Source: Nostoc sp. S4
GTDB lineage: Bacteria; Cyanobacteriota; Cyanobacteriia; Cyanobacteriales; Nostocaceae
DNA length: 64,000 bases
Assembly (NCBI GenBank): GCA_029379225.1
Contig: JAQYWR010000009.1
Span: forward strand, 62,001 to 126,000
Direction: 5' to 3'
Shown in pieces: positions 52,994 to 63,122 of this stretch. The notes beneath the pieces are model-generated. The model searched no databases and was not told where the DNA came from. It saw only the letters and a program-made list of their open reading frames with translations. Each line of letters starts with the position of its first letter. The first letter of the stretch is position 1. A program made the position numbers and the translations under genes.

Positions 52994-55900
52994 TTAGACA
53001 ATAACATTAGTACCAAGTATCAAATTGCTAGCGGTGAAATTATTCAAAGTTACCAACGTGCTGAAATCGTCACCACCACCGTTAGCATCAATCTGAACTT
53101 GGGTAGAAGTACCCGATTGCACAAACTGTAGATAGCCATCACCGTAAGGATAACTACCATTGTAGCCCAGACTCTTGAATAGGTCAGTTAAAACCAACTT
53201 ATCCTGGTCTTGATTAAAATCAGTGATTTTGTCGCCAGTAGTGCCCTTGTCACTTAAAGCTTGATATACAAACTGGTCGTTACCGCTACCACCAGTGAGG
53301 CTGTCGTTACCAGCACCTCCAACGAGGATATCATTTCCCGTACCACCAATGAGCGTGTCATTGCCGATACCACCCCGCAGCAAGTCGTTGCCACTCTTGC
53401 CATAAATTTTATCGTTACCCCCCTGACCATTAACCACATCATTTGAGTTATCTAAACCTGTAATGTTGTTAGCAAGGTCATTGAGGAAAGTCACAGTATT
53501 TTTGATACCGATGCTTGTATCAGTGGAGTTGGCATCCAGGACATTAAAGCTGTCGGTGATGCTAGTTTGTCCATCAAACAAAATATTGCCAATGGCTGGT
53601 GTTGTACCAGAAGCTTTCAGATTCTCCAAATCTTCTAATTTGAATTTTTCGAGGATGACTTTTGTGTCACTCACTCCTTCAAAGGTGATTTCCAAACTTG
53701 TGCCATTCTGGGTAAACAGCAAATTTTGGGCAGTTAAGCCAGCACCTTGGAATTTAATGGTATCCACTTGGGCAATGACTGCTGCTGAAGGATTTGTGCC
53801 TTTCCCGACCCCACCAAAATCAGTGATAGTATCAGTCTGGTCGCGCAAGTTGTAGACAAATTTATCTCTGCCACCGCCACCAGTTAGGGTGTCGTTGCCT
53901 TTTTTGGCTGTGATGGTATCATTGCCAGTTTTACCATTAATTTTGTCCGGGGAGTTGCTACCCACTAAGATATCAGCCCCACTAGTTCCAGTGAGGTTCA
54001 GACCGTCAGACTGGATTTCATTAGCACCAATATCAATTTTCCCACCAGATATGCGGTTAAATCCAGAACCACGCTGGTCAGTGGTAACACCAGTAGGAAC
54101 TAAGGCATTATTACCAGCGTTAATGGCGGGACTACCTGCAAGTAAATCTTGAGTCAAGGTTGGGCCACCGTTATCTTGTAGTGGGCCAAGTTTGGGATCA
54201 ATGGGGTTGCTGCTAGTGCCCACTAAGGTGCTGGTGGTAAAGCCAGTACTACCAGTATTATTGCCAATCAGGTTATTACCAGCATTGGTGAAGCTGCCAA
54301 AAACGTCTGGAGAATCCGGTGCCTTAACCGCAGAATTACCCGCAACGATGGTGTTTCCAACAACCACAGTGCCTTTAGAGTCATTGAAAACACCCCCACC
54401 CTTGCCATCAAAGAAAACAGCATCTATGTTATTATTAGTAATGGTGTCATTAGTAAGTGTGATAATACCTGTGTTAAATATGCCACCACCCTTGTAGTTT
54501 GAGATATTGCCAGAGACAGTGCTGTTAGTTATATCGGCAGTGCCTGAGTTATAAATGCCGCCACCAAACGTATCGATGGGGTCAGGCCCTCCCCGGCTCA
54601 AACCATTAGCATCAATACTATTATTAGAGATAGTGCTGTTAGTTATCTTCAGAGTACCTGTATTAAATATACCGCCACCATAAGTAGAAATGTATAAGGC
54701 ATTCGCAGTATTATTAGAGACAGTACTGTTAGTCAGGCTGAGAGTACCTGTGTTAAATATACCACCACCTAATGATGATCCCTGATTACCAGAGACAGTG
54801 GTGTTGGTTAGGCTAAGATTGCCTCTATTAAAAATGCCTCCGACTGCTCCCTGATTGTCCGAGATAGTACTGTTAGTCAAGTTGAGGCTGGTATTGCTAT
54901 TGAGCAAAATACTGCCATATATGACATCATCAGCATTAGCAATCTTCAAGCCATCAATACCGACATCTGTGCCTGTGCCCGTTATCTCAAATACACCTGA
55001 GGCATTATTACCGCTGATGGTCAGCTTCGATGCTCCAGTTCCGACAATGGTTAGATCGTCAGTAATCGCCAGTTGCCCAGAGGTAAGGGTGATGACATCT
55101 GGTACGCCATCGGCGAACACGCTGCCTGCAAAGGTAATCGTGTTCGCCCCAGCAGTCGCATTGGCATTGAGAATCGCTTGTCGCAACGACCCTTTTCCAG
55201 AATCATTGGTATTAGTCACTACTGTGTCAGTATTCACAGGTGGTGGGCTACTGGACTGGACTTCATAAGCACCAATATCAACTGTATTCCCAGATATTCG
55301 GTTAAATCCAGTACCTCTTTGGTCTGTGGTGACACTAGATGCTAGGAAATTATTACCAGCGTTAATGGCAGGACTACCTGTCAATAAAGCATAAGTTAAA
55401 GTTGCACCACCGTTATTTTGTAGAGGCCCGAGTTTTGGGTTAATCGGGTTGGTGCTGGTGCCCACTAAGGTGCTGGTGGTAAAACCAGTGCTACCAGTCT
55501 TATTGCCAATCAGGTTATTACCCGAATCACTGAAATTACTGCCCGACACGTCGGGGTTGATATCGCCGGACGTAGATTTATCGAAGTTACTTGCAATAAT
55601 AGTGTTACCCACAACGCTAAGTGCGTTACCATCAAAATCATTCTCATTATTGAAAACGCCACCACCGTTACCAACGCTATCGCTGTTTGAGTCGGCTGTA
55701 TTGTTGGCGACCGTGCTGTTGATCAGGCTAAGGTTGCTATAGTTATAAATCCCACCCCCATCTTCTGAGGCCTGATTGCCAGAGACAGTGCTGTTAGTCA
55801 GGGTAGCTGTACCGAGTTTAATAGAATAAAAATCTGTTCCGTTATAAATACCGCCGCCATTGTTCGCTGTATTGTTAGATACAGTGGTATTGGTCAGCTT

Positions 55901-57157
55901 TAAATTACCTGAGCTAGAAATACCACCACCGGAGTCTGCTGTATTACCAGAGATAGTACTATCAGTAAGCCTGATGGGGCCACCCTCATCGCCATACGAT
56001 GATGAACTCTCAATACCACCGCCGTTGAAGGTTGCCGTATTCCCAAAGACACTGCTTTTAGTGAGACTAAGGATACCTGAGTTGGCGATACCACCACCGG
56101 AGTTTGCCGTATTGCCAGAGACATTAGTATTAGTCAGCTTCAGGATGCCTGAGTTGTCGATACCACCGCCCCCGGAGTCTGCCGTGTTACCTGAGACATT
56201 ACTGTTAGTCAGGTTAAGGATGGTATTAGCATCGACCAAAATACCGCCGCCAGAGTAACTACTGTGAGAATTACTATTACCATTAACAATTTTTAAACCA
56301 TCAATGGTGGCATCTGTTCCTATTCCCGATATCTCAAACACTCTAGAGGCATGATTGCCACTGATTGTCAACTTAGATGCCCCAGTTCCCAAGATGGTGA
56401 TATCATCGGTGATTGTCAGTTGCCCAGAGGTAAGAGTGATGGTATCTGGAGTGGCATCAGCAAATACACCGCCGAAGGTAATGGTATCATTTCCAGCAGT
56501 CGCATTGGCTAACTTAATTGCCTCACGTAGGGTGGTGATACCGTTATTCGCATTGCCATCATCAGCGTCAGCGGTACTATTCACCGTAAACGTTGCCAGT
56601 ACTCCTACATAAGCTTGCCACGTTGTTTTTGCAAACGCCAGAGTTACATCCATCTGTGCGGTGCGAACTGACAACTCCCAGTTACCACCTAATGCTGCAT
56701 TACCAATTGGCTGACTAGAAGCGGCAATATTTGCACCTGTGAGTTGGTGCAGTTTTTCTAAAAATTCTATTCCCGCATCACCAAAAGCCACGTTGCAACC
56801 GTACAGGAGTAAGTTTTTCGTGGATAATATCTGCTGCCATTGTTGCAGTTGCTGGCTATATTCCTTAAGGGTGTGGAGTCCTATATTAGTGTTGCCCAGT
56901 TGCAAACAACCAGGGGCACCGTGAGAGACAATATGAATGTCGGTGATGTTGGAGCGATCGCAATTCGCCAAAATTTCGGTAATTTGTTCAACACCGTTTT
57001 GTCTTTGGTCAAGTACGAACACTTTGGTATTATCAACCACCCCTTTAACTAAACTGCTATAGTCTTCAATCCCCATATCAATGAAGACTAAACTATAGCT
57101 GCCGCAGGTGGAAATTCTTGGATTTACTTGGGGGCGTGATGTGTGTAGCGTTGTCAT
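52994..57157 (-). CDS. giant DUF4347 / beta-helix / RTX secreted protein
   Basis: 1387 residues. The N-terminus (about 20-185) is a DUF4347 domain (LVFIDMGIEDYSSLVKGV, IHIVSHGAPGCLQLGN, LLLYGCNVAFGDAG). Two tandem copies of a module follow, each starting with a CSLREAI-type motif (TLREAIKLANATAGNDTITF and SLRQAILNANATAGANTITF), running through a right-handed parallel beta-helix of LTNSTVSGNTA-type rungs and ending in GNNLIGN and DIGAYEVQS or DIGANEIQS. The last 350 residues carry RTX calcium repeats (GGTGNDILVGGAGNDSLTGG) and a C-terminal type I secretion tail. So it is exported by a TolC-dependent type I system and probably surface-bound, as in cyanobacterial adhesion or sheath proteins. Confidence 0.9.
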   Translation of the reverse strand: MTTLHTSRPQVNPRISTCGSYSLVFIDMGIEDYSSLVKGVVDNTKVFVLDQRQNGVEQITEILANCDRSNITDIHIVSHGAPGCLQLGNTNIGLHTLKEYSQQLQQWQQILSTKNLLLYGCNVAFGDAGIEFLEKLHQLTGANIAASSQPIGNAALGGNWELSVRTAQMDVTLAFAKTTWQAYVGVLATFTVNSTADADDGNANNGITTLREAIKLANATAGNDTITFGGVFADATPDTITLTSGQLTITDDITILGTGASKLTISGNHASRVFEISGIGTDATIDGLKIVNGNSNSHSSYSGGGILVDANTILNLTNSNVSGNTADSGGGGIDNSGILKLTNTNVSGNTANSGGGIANSGILSLTKSSVFGNTATFNGGGIESSSSYGDEGGPIRLTDSTISGNTADSGGGISSSGNLKLTNTTVSNNTANNGGGIYNGTDFYSIKLGTATLTNSTVSGNQASEDGGGIYNYSNLSLINSTVANNTADSNSDSVGNGGGVFNNENDFDGNALSVVGNTIIASNFDKSTSGDINPDVSGSNFSDSGNNLIGNKTGSTGFTTSTLVGTSTNPINPKLGPLQNNGGATLTYALLTGSPAINAGNNFLASSVTTDQRGTGFNRISGNTVDIGAYEVQSSSPPPVNTDTVVTNTNDSGKGSLRQAILNANATAGANTITFAGSVFADGVPDVITLTSGQLAITDDLTIVGTGASKLTISGNNASGVFEITGTGTDVGIDGLKIANADDVIYGSILLNSNTSLNLTNSTISDNQGAVGGIFNRGNLSLTNTTVSGNQGSSLGGGIFNTGTLSLTNSTVSNNTANALYISTYGGGIFNTGTLKITNSTISNNSIDANGLSRGGPDPIDTFGGGIYNSGTADITNSTVSGNISNYKGGGIFNTGIITLTNDTITNNNIDAVFFDGKGGGVFNDSKGTVVVGNTIVAGNSAVKAPDSPDVFGSFTNAGNNLIGNNTGSTGFTTSTLVGTSSNPIDPKLGPLQDNGGPTLTQDLLAGSPAINAGNNALVPTGVTTDQRGSGFNRISGGKIDIGANEIQSDGLNLTGTSGADILVGSNSPDKINGKTGNDTITAKKGNDTLTGGGGRDKFVYNLRDQTDTITDFGGVGKGTNPSAAVIAQVDTIKFQGAGLTAQNLLFTQNGTSLEITFEGVSDTKVILEKFKLEDLENLKASGTTPAIGNILFDGQTSITDSFNVLDANSTDTSIGIKNTVTFLNDLANNITGLDNSNDVVNGQGGNDKIYGKSGNDLLRGGIGNDTLIGGTGNDILVGGAGNDSLTGGSGNDQFVYQALSDKGTTGDKITDFNQDQDKLVLTDLFKSLGYNGSYPYGDGYLQFVQSGTSTQVQIDANGGGDDFSTLVTLNNFTASNLILGTNVIV

Positions 57158-57642
57158 TTTGTTATTTCAAGTTAAGGTTATGAGGGAAACTCAAACCAAC
57201 TCCAGCCTTGTGATTACAGGGTTTTTATACAACTACCAACAACTAAACCAAGAAATAAGACAAACTATTATTCACTAGGAATTTTTCCTTCATTGGTATC
57301 ATCTAGCAAGTTGCTGATTTTGTAAAGCAGCAAATCTAGATAATTTTACGATGTTAGCCAACTCATAATTTATGATATTTGTCAAAAACCTAGTTTTTTC
57401 TCCCCAAAACCTAGTTTTTTAATTTATAGAAAATAATACTAAATATTAATTAATAAATATATTGCTTAATATTTGTTCCAACATTGTCTCTACTAGATTG
57501 ATAGATTTTATACATAATATATCTTAATATATAAACTGCAATAATTAAGCCAAAAAGATTTATAGTAATTTTTCGCAAATATTAATTTTTTAATACTGCT
57601 CATCAAGCAAAATATAAATAATTATTATAAATAATAAATAAT
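57158..57642. other. divergent intergenic region, very AT-rich
   Basis: 485 bp between the RTX gene (minus) and the WD40 gene (plus). The second half (57330-57640) is mostly A/T, with many TATAAT-like strings so that no single promoter can be picked. No RNA or gene recognised. Confidence 0.4.
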
Positions 57643-59877
57643 ATGGAAAAAAGTGTTATTAATGCCAGCCTTTCGACTGAGAACCTAACCTTTCGTCCAG
57701 GTGATACTCCTGCTTCGTTTGAGGTAACTGTCAATAATGACAGCGATCGCTTTGTGAATTTTCAGCTCGAAATTACTGCCGCCGGAGAAACCCGCAACTC
57801 AGGATATGTTTGGTATAAACTTCAACCGGAAGTGGCAGCAGCTAAACCACCAGGCAGTAGTACAATATTCCAAGTGTTGATATTTAATACGCCGATAGTC
57901 GGATTTGTCGGCACTGTTAACTTAATGGTGAAGGTTTTTTCACCACAGTTAGCACAACAATGCAGACTTGTGCTGCGCCTGAAAATTGAGCGAGACAATA
58001 GACCAACACAATTAAGTTTAGAATTACCTGTGCGAGAGTTCCAAGTTTATCCGCGTAATTCTGTAGATATACCAGTACGGGTGCGGAACTTGAGTCAACA
58101 ACCGACTAATGTAACGCTACGTTTTACAGGCGTCGATCCTTCTTGGCTGACTAATAGTGCAGAACGGCGATTAGCCTTAGATGCCGGTGGTTTAGCAGAA
58201 GCGACATTCCAATGCCAGCCTCCTTCTGTCGTGCAAGCACCCAGTCAAAACTATCCTTTTCTCATCGAAGCTGTTAGCAGTAATGGTTACCCAAGTAGTA
58301 CTCAAGGCAATATTGAAGTTTTACCTGTGGGTTTTATCGAATTTACCACCACACACAAACAGCAAAAAATTCCCAGTAAATCGGCATGGTTACCCGACTG
58401 GAAATCTAATACAGCCTCCTTTGAATTGCTATTTAAAAATGCTAGTAACTTATATCAGCAACTTGATGTGCAAATTCAAGGTCGAGACGAACGAAAATGT
58501 AGTTTTAAGAAGTCTCCTGAAGCCGCCAATTTAAATTTAGGAGAGACAACTAAAGTTATTCTTGATGTTAAAACAAAACGCCCTTGGGTCGGAATAGGCA
58601 AAACTTTGTTGCTGGAGGCTAAATCGGAATTATCCGACCAACGTTTAGGTAGTACAGACCCCGCCACCCAGACATTAGAAGTACAGGTTTTACCGATTAT
58701 ACCTCTATGGTTACAATTAGCAGCGATCGCATTATTAGCGGCACTGATAGCCTGGATAGTCCAACCCAGAGGTGTCATGCATACACGTTCTGTAAACTCA
58801 GTGCGTTTTAGTGGCATTGGTTTGTCTGTTGTCAGTGGTTCAGATGATTGCACATTAAGACTTTGGAGCATTGGTGCCGAACGCCTAGACCCGGATGACA
58901 GAGTAACATATAATGGGCAACCTGTAGCTTGCGACCAACGGCAACAGCCCAAAGGTCTGATGGCGATTACCGATGATGCGATAGAAGTCTTACGGTTTAT
59001 GCCATTACAAAACGACCGTGTTGCTGTTGGTTTAGATAATGGTGTAATTGAACTCAGGGATGTACCTTCAGGTGCTAAGATTAGCCAACTTCAAGATTTT
59101 AAAGACCCAAAAGCAAAAGGCGATCGCGTTTTTGATTTAGCTTTCACTCCCAACTCACTGAATTTATTTAGTGGTTATGGTAGTGGTAAAGTGAGATTAT
59201 GGTCAAGACCAGCGCCTAACACCAATTTCCTGCCAGAACCGCAAGCGATCGATGTCCAAAGTATATTAAAACTATCAGGTTTCCAAGTCCGCGCTTTAAC
59301 TCTCAGTCCAGATGCTACAACTGTTGTAATTGGTGGAAACTTTAAACGCTTCATCTTATGGCAGTGGAATCAAAATCAAACTAATAAACAATTTCCAGGT
59401 TTATCAGTGCAAAATCTGGAAAAATTAGACGAAAGAGTTGGACGTGAAGATTATATTTGGGCATTAGCTTTTGTTCCTAACTCGGCAGCAAAAATCCTCG
59501 CAACTTCTGATTCTGCGGGATACATTACGATTTGGAATTTAAATCGCTGCCAAACTCTCAAAAATCTCAATCCCCAGATACCAGTAAATGAACTAAATTG
59601 CCCAACACTAGACCGCTGGTCAGCATCGAAAACATCTGTGCGTAGTCTAGCATTTAGTGAAGATGGTAATCTGCTAGTAAGTGGTGGTGACGATGGACGA
59701 GTCGTACTTTGGTACTTAACCCCCGACCACAAATTAGACAAAACCAAAGCAGCAGAAGGTAAAACAATTTACCAAAGCTCTAAAAAAATCAATAGTATCG
59801 ACTTGAAAACTAATCAAGGAACCATGATTGTGAGTGGTAGTGAAGATTTTCAGGTCAAACTACACCGCATCAAATAA
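57643..59877 (+). CDS. membrane protein with beta-sandwich and WD40 domains
   Basis: 744 residues. Residues 1-350 look like two or three immunoglobulin-like beta-sandwich domains of the COG1470 kind (LTFRPGDTPASFEVTVNNDSD, EFQVYPRNSVDIPVRVRNLS). One membrane helix (PLWLQLAAIALLAALIAWIV, about residues 352-371) follows. The C-terminal 370 residues form a WD40 propeller, blades visible as NSVRFSGIGLSVVSGSDDCTLRLWS, LAFSEDGNLLVSGGDDGRVVLW and MIVSGSEDFQVKLHRIK. The gene is followed after 13 bp by a related beta-sandwich membrane protein. Function unknown; it may belong with the kinase or with the injection-system pair. Confidence 0.78.
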   Translation: MEKSVINASLSTENLTFRPGDTPASFEVTVNNDSDRFVNFQLEITAAGETRNSGYVWYKLQPEVAAAKPPGSSTIFQVLIFNTPIVGFVGTVNLMVKVFSPQLAQQCRLVLRLKIERDNRPTQLSLELPVREFQVYPRNSVDIPVRVRNLSQQPTNVTLRFTGVDPSWLTNSAERRLALDAGGLAEATFQCQPPSVVQAPSQNYPFLIEAVSSNGYPSSTQGNIEVLPVGFIEFTTTHKQQKIPSKSAWLPDWKSNTASFELLFKNASNLYQQLDVQIQGRDERKCSFKKSPEAANLNLGETTKVILDVKTKRPWVGIGKTLLLEAKSELSDQRLGSTDPATQTLEVQVLPIIPLWLQLAAIALLAALIAWIVQPRGVMHTRSVNSVRFSGIGLSVVSGSDDCTLRLWSIGAERLDPDDRVTYNGQPVACDQRQQPKGLMAITDDAIEVLRFMPLQNDRVAVGLDNGVIELRDVPSGAKISQLQDFKDPKAKGDRVFDLAFTPNSLNLFSGYGSGKVRLWSRPAPNTNFLPEPQAIDVQSILKLSGFQVRALTLSPDATTVVIGGNFKRFILWQWNQNQTNKQFPGLSVQNLEKLDERVGREDYIWALAFVPNSAAKILATSDSAGYITIWNLNRCQTLKNLNPQIPVNELNCPTLDRWSASKTSVRSLAFSEDGNLLVSGGDDGRVVLWYLTPDHKLDKTKAAEGKTIYQSSKKINSIDLKTNQGTMIVSGSEDFQVKLHRIK

Positions 59878-59890
59878 GGGAGTCGATAAC

Positions 59891-62203
59891 ATGCAAGCTA
59901 AATTCAATCCATTACAAGTTTATATCAACCCTCCTGATATCCAATTCGGGATGCCTGGAGATACCATTGTTCTCTATGTAGTTGTCAGCAATCAGGGAGA
60001 CCAGAGTGCTGTTATTGACTTATATTTTGTTTTTGATGAGGTTTTTCAAAATTTAACAGGCTGGTCTAGTTCTCCGAGAGAAAGTTTAGCATTAGCTCCA
60101 GGACAAAGTAGCGATGAAGTTGTATTTGAATTTCAAATCACCCCTGATGCTTTTCCAGGAACCTATGACTATACCCTACTTGTAGACTCCCCTGAGCATT
60201 ACCCCCAAGATACTCCCATTACTTTCCCCAATCAAATTAAAGTTCTGCTCAAAGAACAGACCGCAATTCGCTTAAATGACCCGACATTTTCCATTAGACC
60301 TAATACTAATCCCAACAAACCACTGATTTTTAATTTTAGCGAACCTTTGCAACTAGAGGTAATAGTTGACAATCGCTCTTATCTAGTAGATCGTTTCCGG
60401 TTGAGTTGCCCAGATTTAGACGATGATTGGTTCACGATTAATTATCCTAAGACTGGATTCGAGGGACAAGGGTTGGTGTCTGACGTGACTGCACTCGAAC
60501 TCAATCCTGGTACTCAAGGTCAAATATTATTAAAATTTCATCCACCTGTAAATACCCTTGCTGGCAGCTATTCTCCAACAATCCGCTTGTATTCAGAAAA
60601 CTCTCCAGATTTAGTGCTATTGGATTTGGTATACATCCAAATTCCCACGAATTATCGCCTAGATATAGAACTGAATACGATTTTGGGACAGGTTAGCCGT
60701 AGTCTTGGTAAGTATGAATTATCATTGGCTAATCAGGGTAATATTGTCCGCGAACTGATGTTGAGCTTAAAAAGTCGAGATGAAGAAGAACTGTATACTT
60801 ACACTTTTGACCCTACTGAGGTAAGATTATTACCTAATAAAAGTGCCATGGCCAATTTGATGGTCAAACCTAAACCTTGGTGGCGACGACCGTGGTTTGG
60901 TACAGGGCTAGTTGTCAACTTTAGAGTTGATATTAAAGACCAACAAAGTTTACCTTTACCTAACACATTGCCTCAGGGAACCTTGGTATGGAAACCTCGT
61001 CCTTGGTGGCAATTTCTCCTCTTACTTTTAGCAATTTTGGGTGTATTGGGAGGAATAGGATTTATTATTTGGCGAATCTTAAATCCGGAACCTTTGAGAT
61101 TAGAAAATTTTAGTGCTAATAACCCTCAAATCACTGAAGATGAAGATGAGGTAGCTTTGAGGTGGCAAATTCACAATTATCAACAGTTACAAACTCTGGT
61201 TTTAACAACCAAAGGTTCGCAACCGATTCAGCCGATTACCTATGACTTTAGGAATGGTATTCCTGAGTCGTTAGGTAAAGGAAACACTAATGAAATACCT
61301 CCTTGTCAGGTGCAAGAAAAACAAGAATTAATTTGTAGCAATGTTAAAACTGGAGTTAAAACTAGAGGAAATTATACTTTTGAGTTACAAGCATTTTATC
61401 GTAATGGGATACAGTTATTTTCTCCCAAAGAGCAAGTAGTAACTCAAACAACTCAAGTAGAAGTAGCGGAGAAACAAATTGCTCAAGTGATTGCTTTTCA
61501 AGCAGATAAAACCCAATATACCAAAGGTCAGAATATTCTTTTAAGTTGGGCGATCGCCCGTCCTTTATTACTCGCACAAGTTCAAGTTACTGGTAATGCA
61601 GATGATGGTACATTATACGGTGAACCAATTACTTATAAATTCAATCAAGGTAAGATAACCGACCCGAAGCTGCAAAAATTATGCACGCAACAAAATCAAC
61701 AAATCCAATGTAAAAATATTCCTCTATCAGCATCTAAAGCAGGAAATTTTGCCTTTCAAATAAAAGCTTTTCCTAATAATGGAAGTCAAAAAATTGATTC
61801 TAAAAATACTGAGTCTAAAATCGAAATTTTACCGAAACCATTTAAGATTGTCTCTTTTACTATCAACGGTAGCGAACAACCAAATGTAGTTCTTAATGAA
61901 GGAGCAACTGCTACTCTTAACTGGAAAGTAGAAGGAGAAAATATTCAGGTGAAACTTCAACCATACGGCAATGATGTTGCACCAGTTGGTTCAATCAAAC
62001 TTCCAGTTAATTTAGCTTTCCCGCCTCAAATTGCATTACAAGTTAATGATATATCTGGGAAGCAGCAACCCCAGCAGCGAGGATTTGCAATCACAGTTAT
62101 TAAAAAAGTAGTGCCTACTCCTGTACCTCCCCTAAACCCAATTCAACCTACTCTTCCACGCAGTAACCCATTTAAGAGTCCTTTACCTCTACCTCTAAGG
62201 TAA
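59891..62203 (+). CDS. membrane protein with beta-sandwich domains
   Basis: 770 residues from the ATG at 59891, which has AAGGGAG 9 bp upstream; an in-frame start overlapping the previous gene (59834) is less likely. The N-terminal 370 residues are COG1470-like beta-sandwiches similar to those of the preceding protein (NPPDIQFGMPGDTIVLYVVV, PGTYDYTLLVDSPEHYPQD). One membrane helix (FLLLLLAILGVLGGIGFIIW, near residue 375-394). Three further Ig-like domains follow, with repeated patterns of NFSANNPQITEDEDEVALRW and VIAFQADKTQYTKGQNILLSW. It ends in a proline-rich tail. Operon partner of the WD40 protein. Confidence 0.75.
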   Translation: MQAKFNPLQVYINPPDIQFGMPGDTIVLYVVVSNQGDQSAVIDLYFVFDEVFQNLTGWSSSPRESLALAPGQSSDEVVFEFQITPDAFPGTYDYTLLVDSPEHYPQDTPITFPNQIKVLLKEQTAIRLNDPTFSIRPNTNPNKPLIFNFSEPLQLEVIVDNRSYLVDRFRLSCPDLDDDWFTINYPKTGFEGQGLVSDVTALELNPGTQGQILLKFHPPVNTLAGSYSPTIRLYSENSPDLVLLDLVYIQIPTNYRLDIELNTILGQVSRSLGKYELSLANQGNIVRELMLSLKSRDEEELYTYTFDPTEVRLLPNKSAMANLMVKPKPWWRRPWFGTGLVVNFRVDIKDQQSLPLPNTLPQGTLVWKPRPWWQFLLLLLAILGVLGGIGFIIWRILNPEPLRLENFSANNPQITEDEDEVALRWQIHNYQQLQTLVLTTKGSQPIQPITYDFRNGIPESLGKGNTNEIPPCQVQEKQELICSNVKTGVKTRGNYTFELQAFYRNGIQLFSPKEQVVTQTTQVEVAEKQIAQVIAFQADKTQYTKGQNILLSWAIARPLLLAQVQVTGNADDGTLYGEPITYKFNQGKITDPKLQKLCTQQNQQIQCKNIPLSASKAGNFAFQIKAFPNNGSQKIDSKNTESKIEILPKPFKIVSFTINGSEQPNVVLNEGATATLNWKVEGENIQVKLQPYGNDVAPVGSIKLPVNLAFPPQIALQVNDISGKQQPQQRGFAITVIKKVVPTPVPPLNPIQPTLPRSNPFKSPLPLPLR

Positions 62204-62224
62204 TCTGACTGAAAAATTGATGGA

Positions 62225-63052
62225 TTACACTTTTTGAGAAATGTGAAAAGCAGAGATATAGGAAAGTTGCAGACTACCACCGAAATCATCTTCTATGCGA
62301 TGCCTCAATCCTGAAAATAAAGACTCTTTGCTGTGTGGCTCTAATTTTAGATATGGCGAGTAAGTATTTAAAAGTGTTAGATATTCATCTACAGTGTAGG
62401 TTACTTGCGATCTAACTTGTCCAGATATCAAGTCTTTGAATTGCCCCGATTCAATAGCCATATTTCCTAATTCTCTCAAGAGATATTCTTGAGTTTCTTG
62501 GTCTTCATAGCGATCGAGAGATGGAGTATATACTTGATAAATTTCGGATAAGCTTTTATACACTTCGTAGCTGGGTTGAAGTTCTTTATTCCACAATAAA
62601 ATTAGACGGCCACTTTCTTTAAGAGCATTTGCTGCTTTTAGATATCCTATTTCTGGTGATATCCAATGAAAAGAACTCGCTGCTAAAACAGCATCAAATT
62701 CAAAAGGCTTGAGTTTCCACTCTTCAAAGGATGTGTTTTCAATCTCTACATTAGAATAGCGTTGACAATTATATTCAGCTAGCTGAAAAAAATCTGGGTT
62801 AGGTTCCAAGCAGATTATAGAGCAACCCAATTGAGCAAATGCTACCGTTGCAGTTCCAGGGCCACATCCTAGTTCCAGAATTTTTGAATTTGTGGAGAGT
62901 TGAGCAACTTGTGCAACTTGCTCAATCAACTCCTGAGGATAGCGGGGTCTTGCCTTGTTATAAGCTTCGGCTGCGGGAGAATACCAATTTTTGCGCTGTT
63001 CCAGATCTGTGCTGGAGCAGCTGATTATTTTTTGTTTTATGTCTTCGCTCAT
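62225..63052 (-). CDS. SAM-dependent class I methyltransferase
   Basis: 275 residues. Motif I ILELGCGPGTATVAFAQLG with acidic post I (ICLEPNPDF), and motif IV region FDAVLAASSFHWI with SGRLILLWNKE, match the Methyltransf_11/25 fold. KARPRYPQELIEQV at the start is typical of a group annotated as trans-aconitate-methyltransferase-like small-molecule methyltransferases. Substrate unknown. It converges with the beta-sandwich gene, 21 bp apart. Confidence 0.88.
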   Translation of the reverse strand: MSEDIKQKIISCSSTDLEQRKNWYSPAAEAYNKARPRYPQELIEQVAQVAQLSTNSKILELGCGPGTATVAFAQLGCSIICLEPNPDFFQLAEYNCQRYSNVEIENTSFEEWKLKPFEFDAVLAASSFHWISPEIGYLKAANALKESGRLILLWNKELQPSYEVYKSLSEIYQVYTPSLDRYEDQETQEYLLRELGNMAIESGQFKDLISGQVRSQVTYTVDEYLTLLNTYSPYLKLEPHSKESLFSGLRHRIEDDFGGSLQLSYISAFHISQKV

Positions 63053-63122
63053 CTATTCAATTCCTTCAAATCCTTTTATGGCTGGATTATTCACCAATTC
63101 TGGATTGTGGATTCTGACTAGT

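Noticed and set aside
53254..57052. Many long open frames opposite the giant RTX gene
   Set aside because: Shadows of a repetitive, compositionally biased gene; they carry no recognisable domain.
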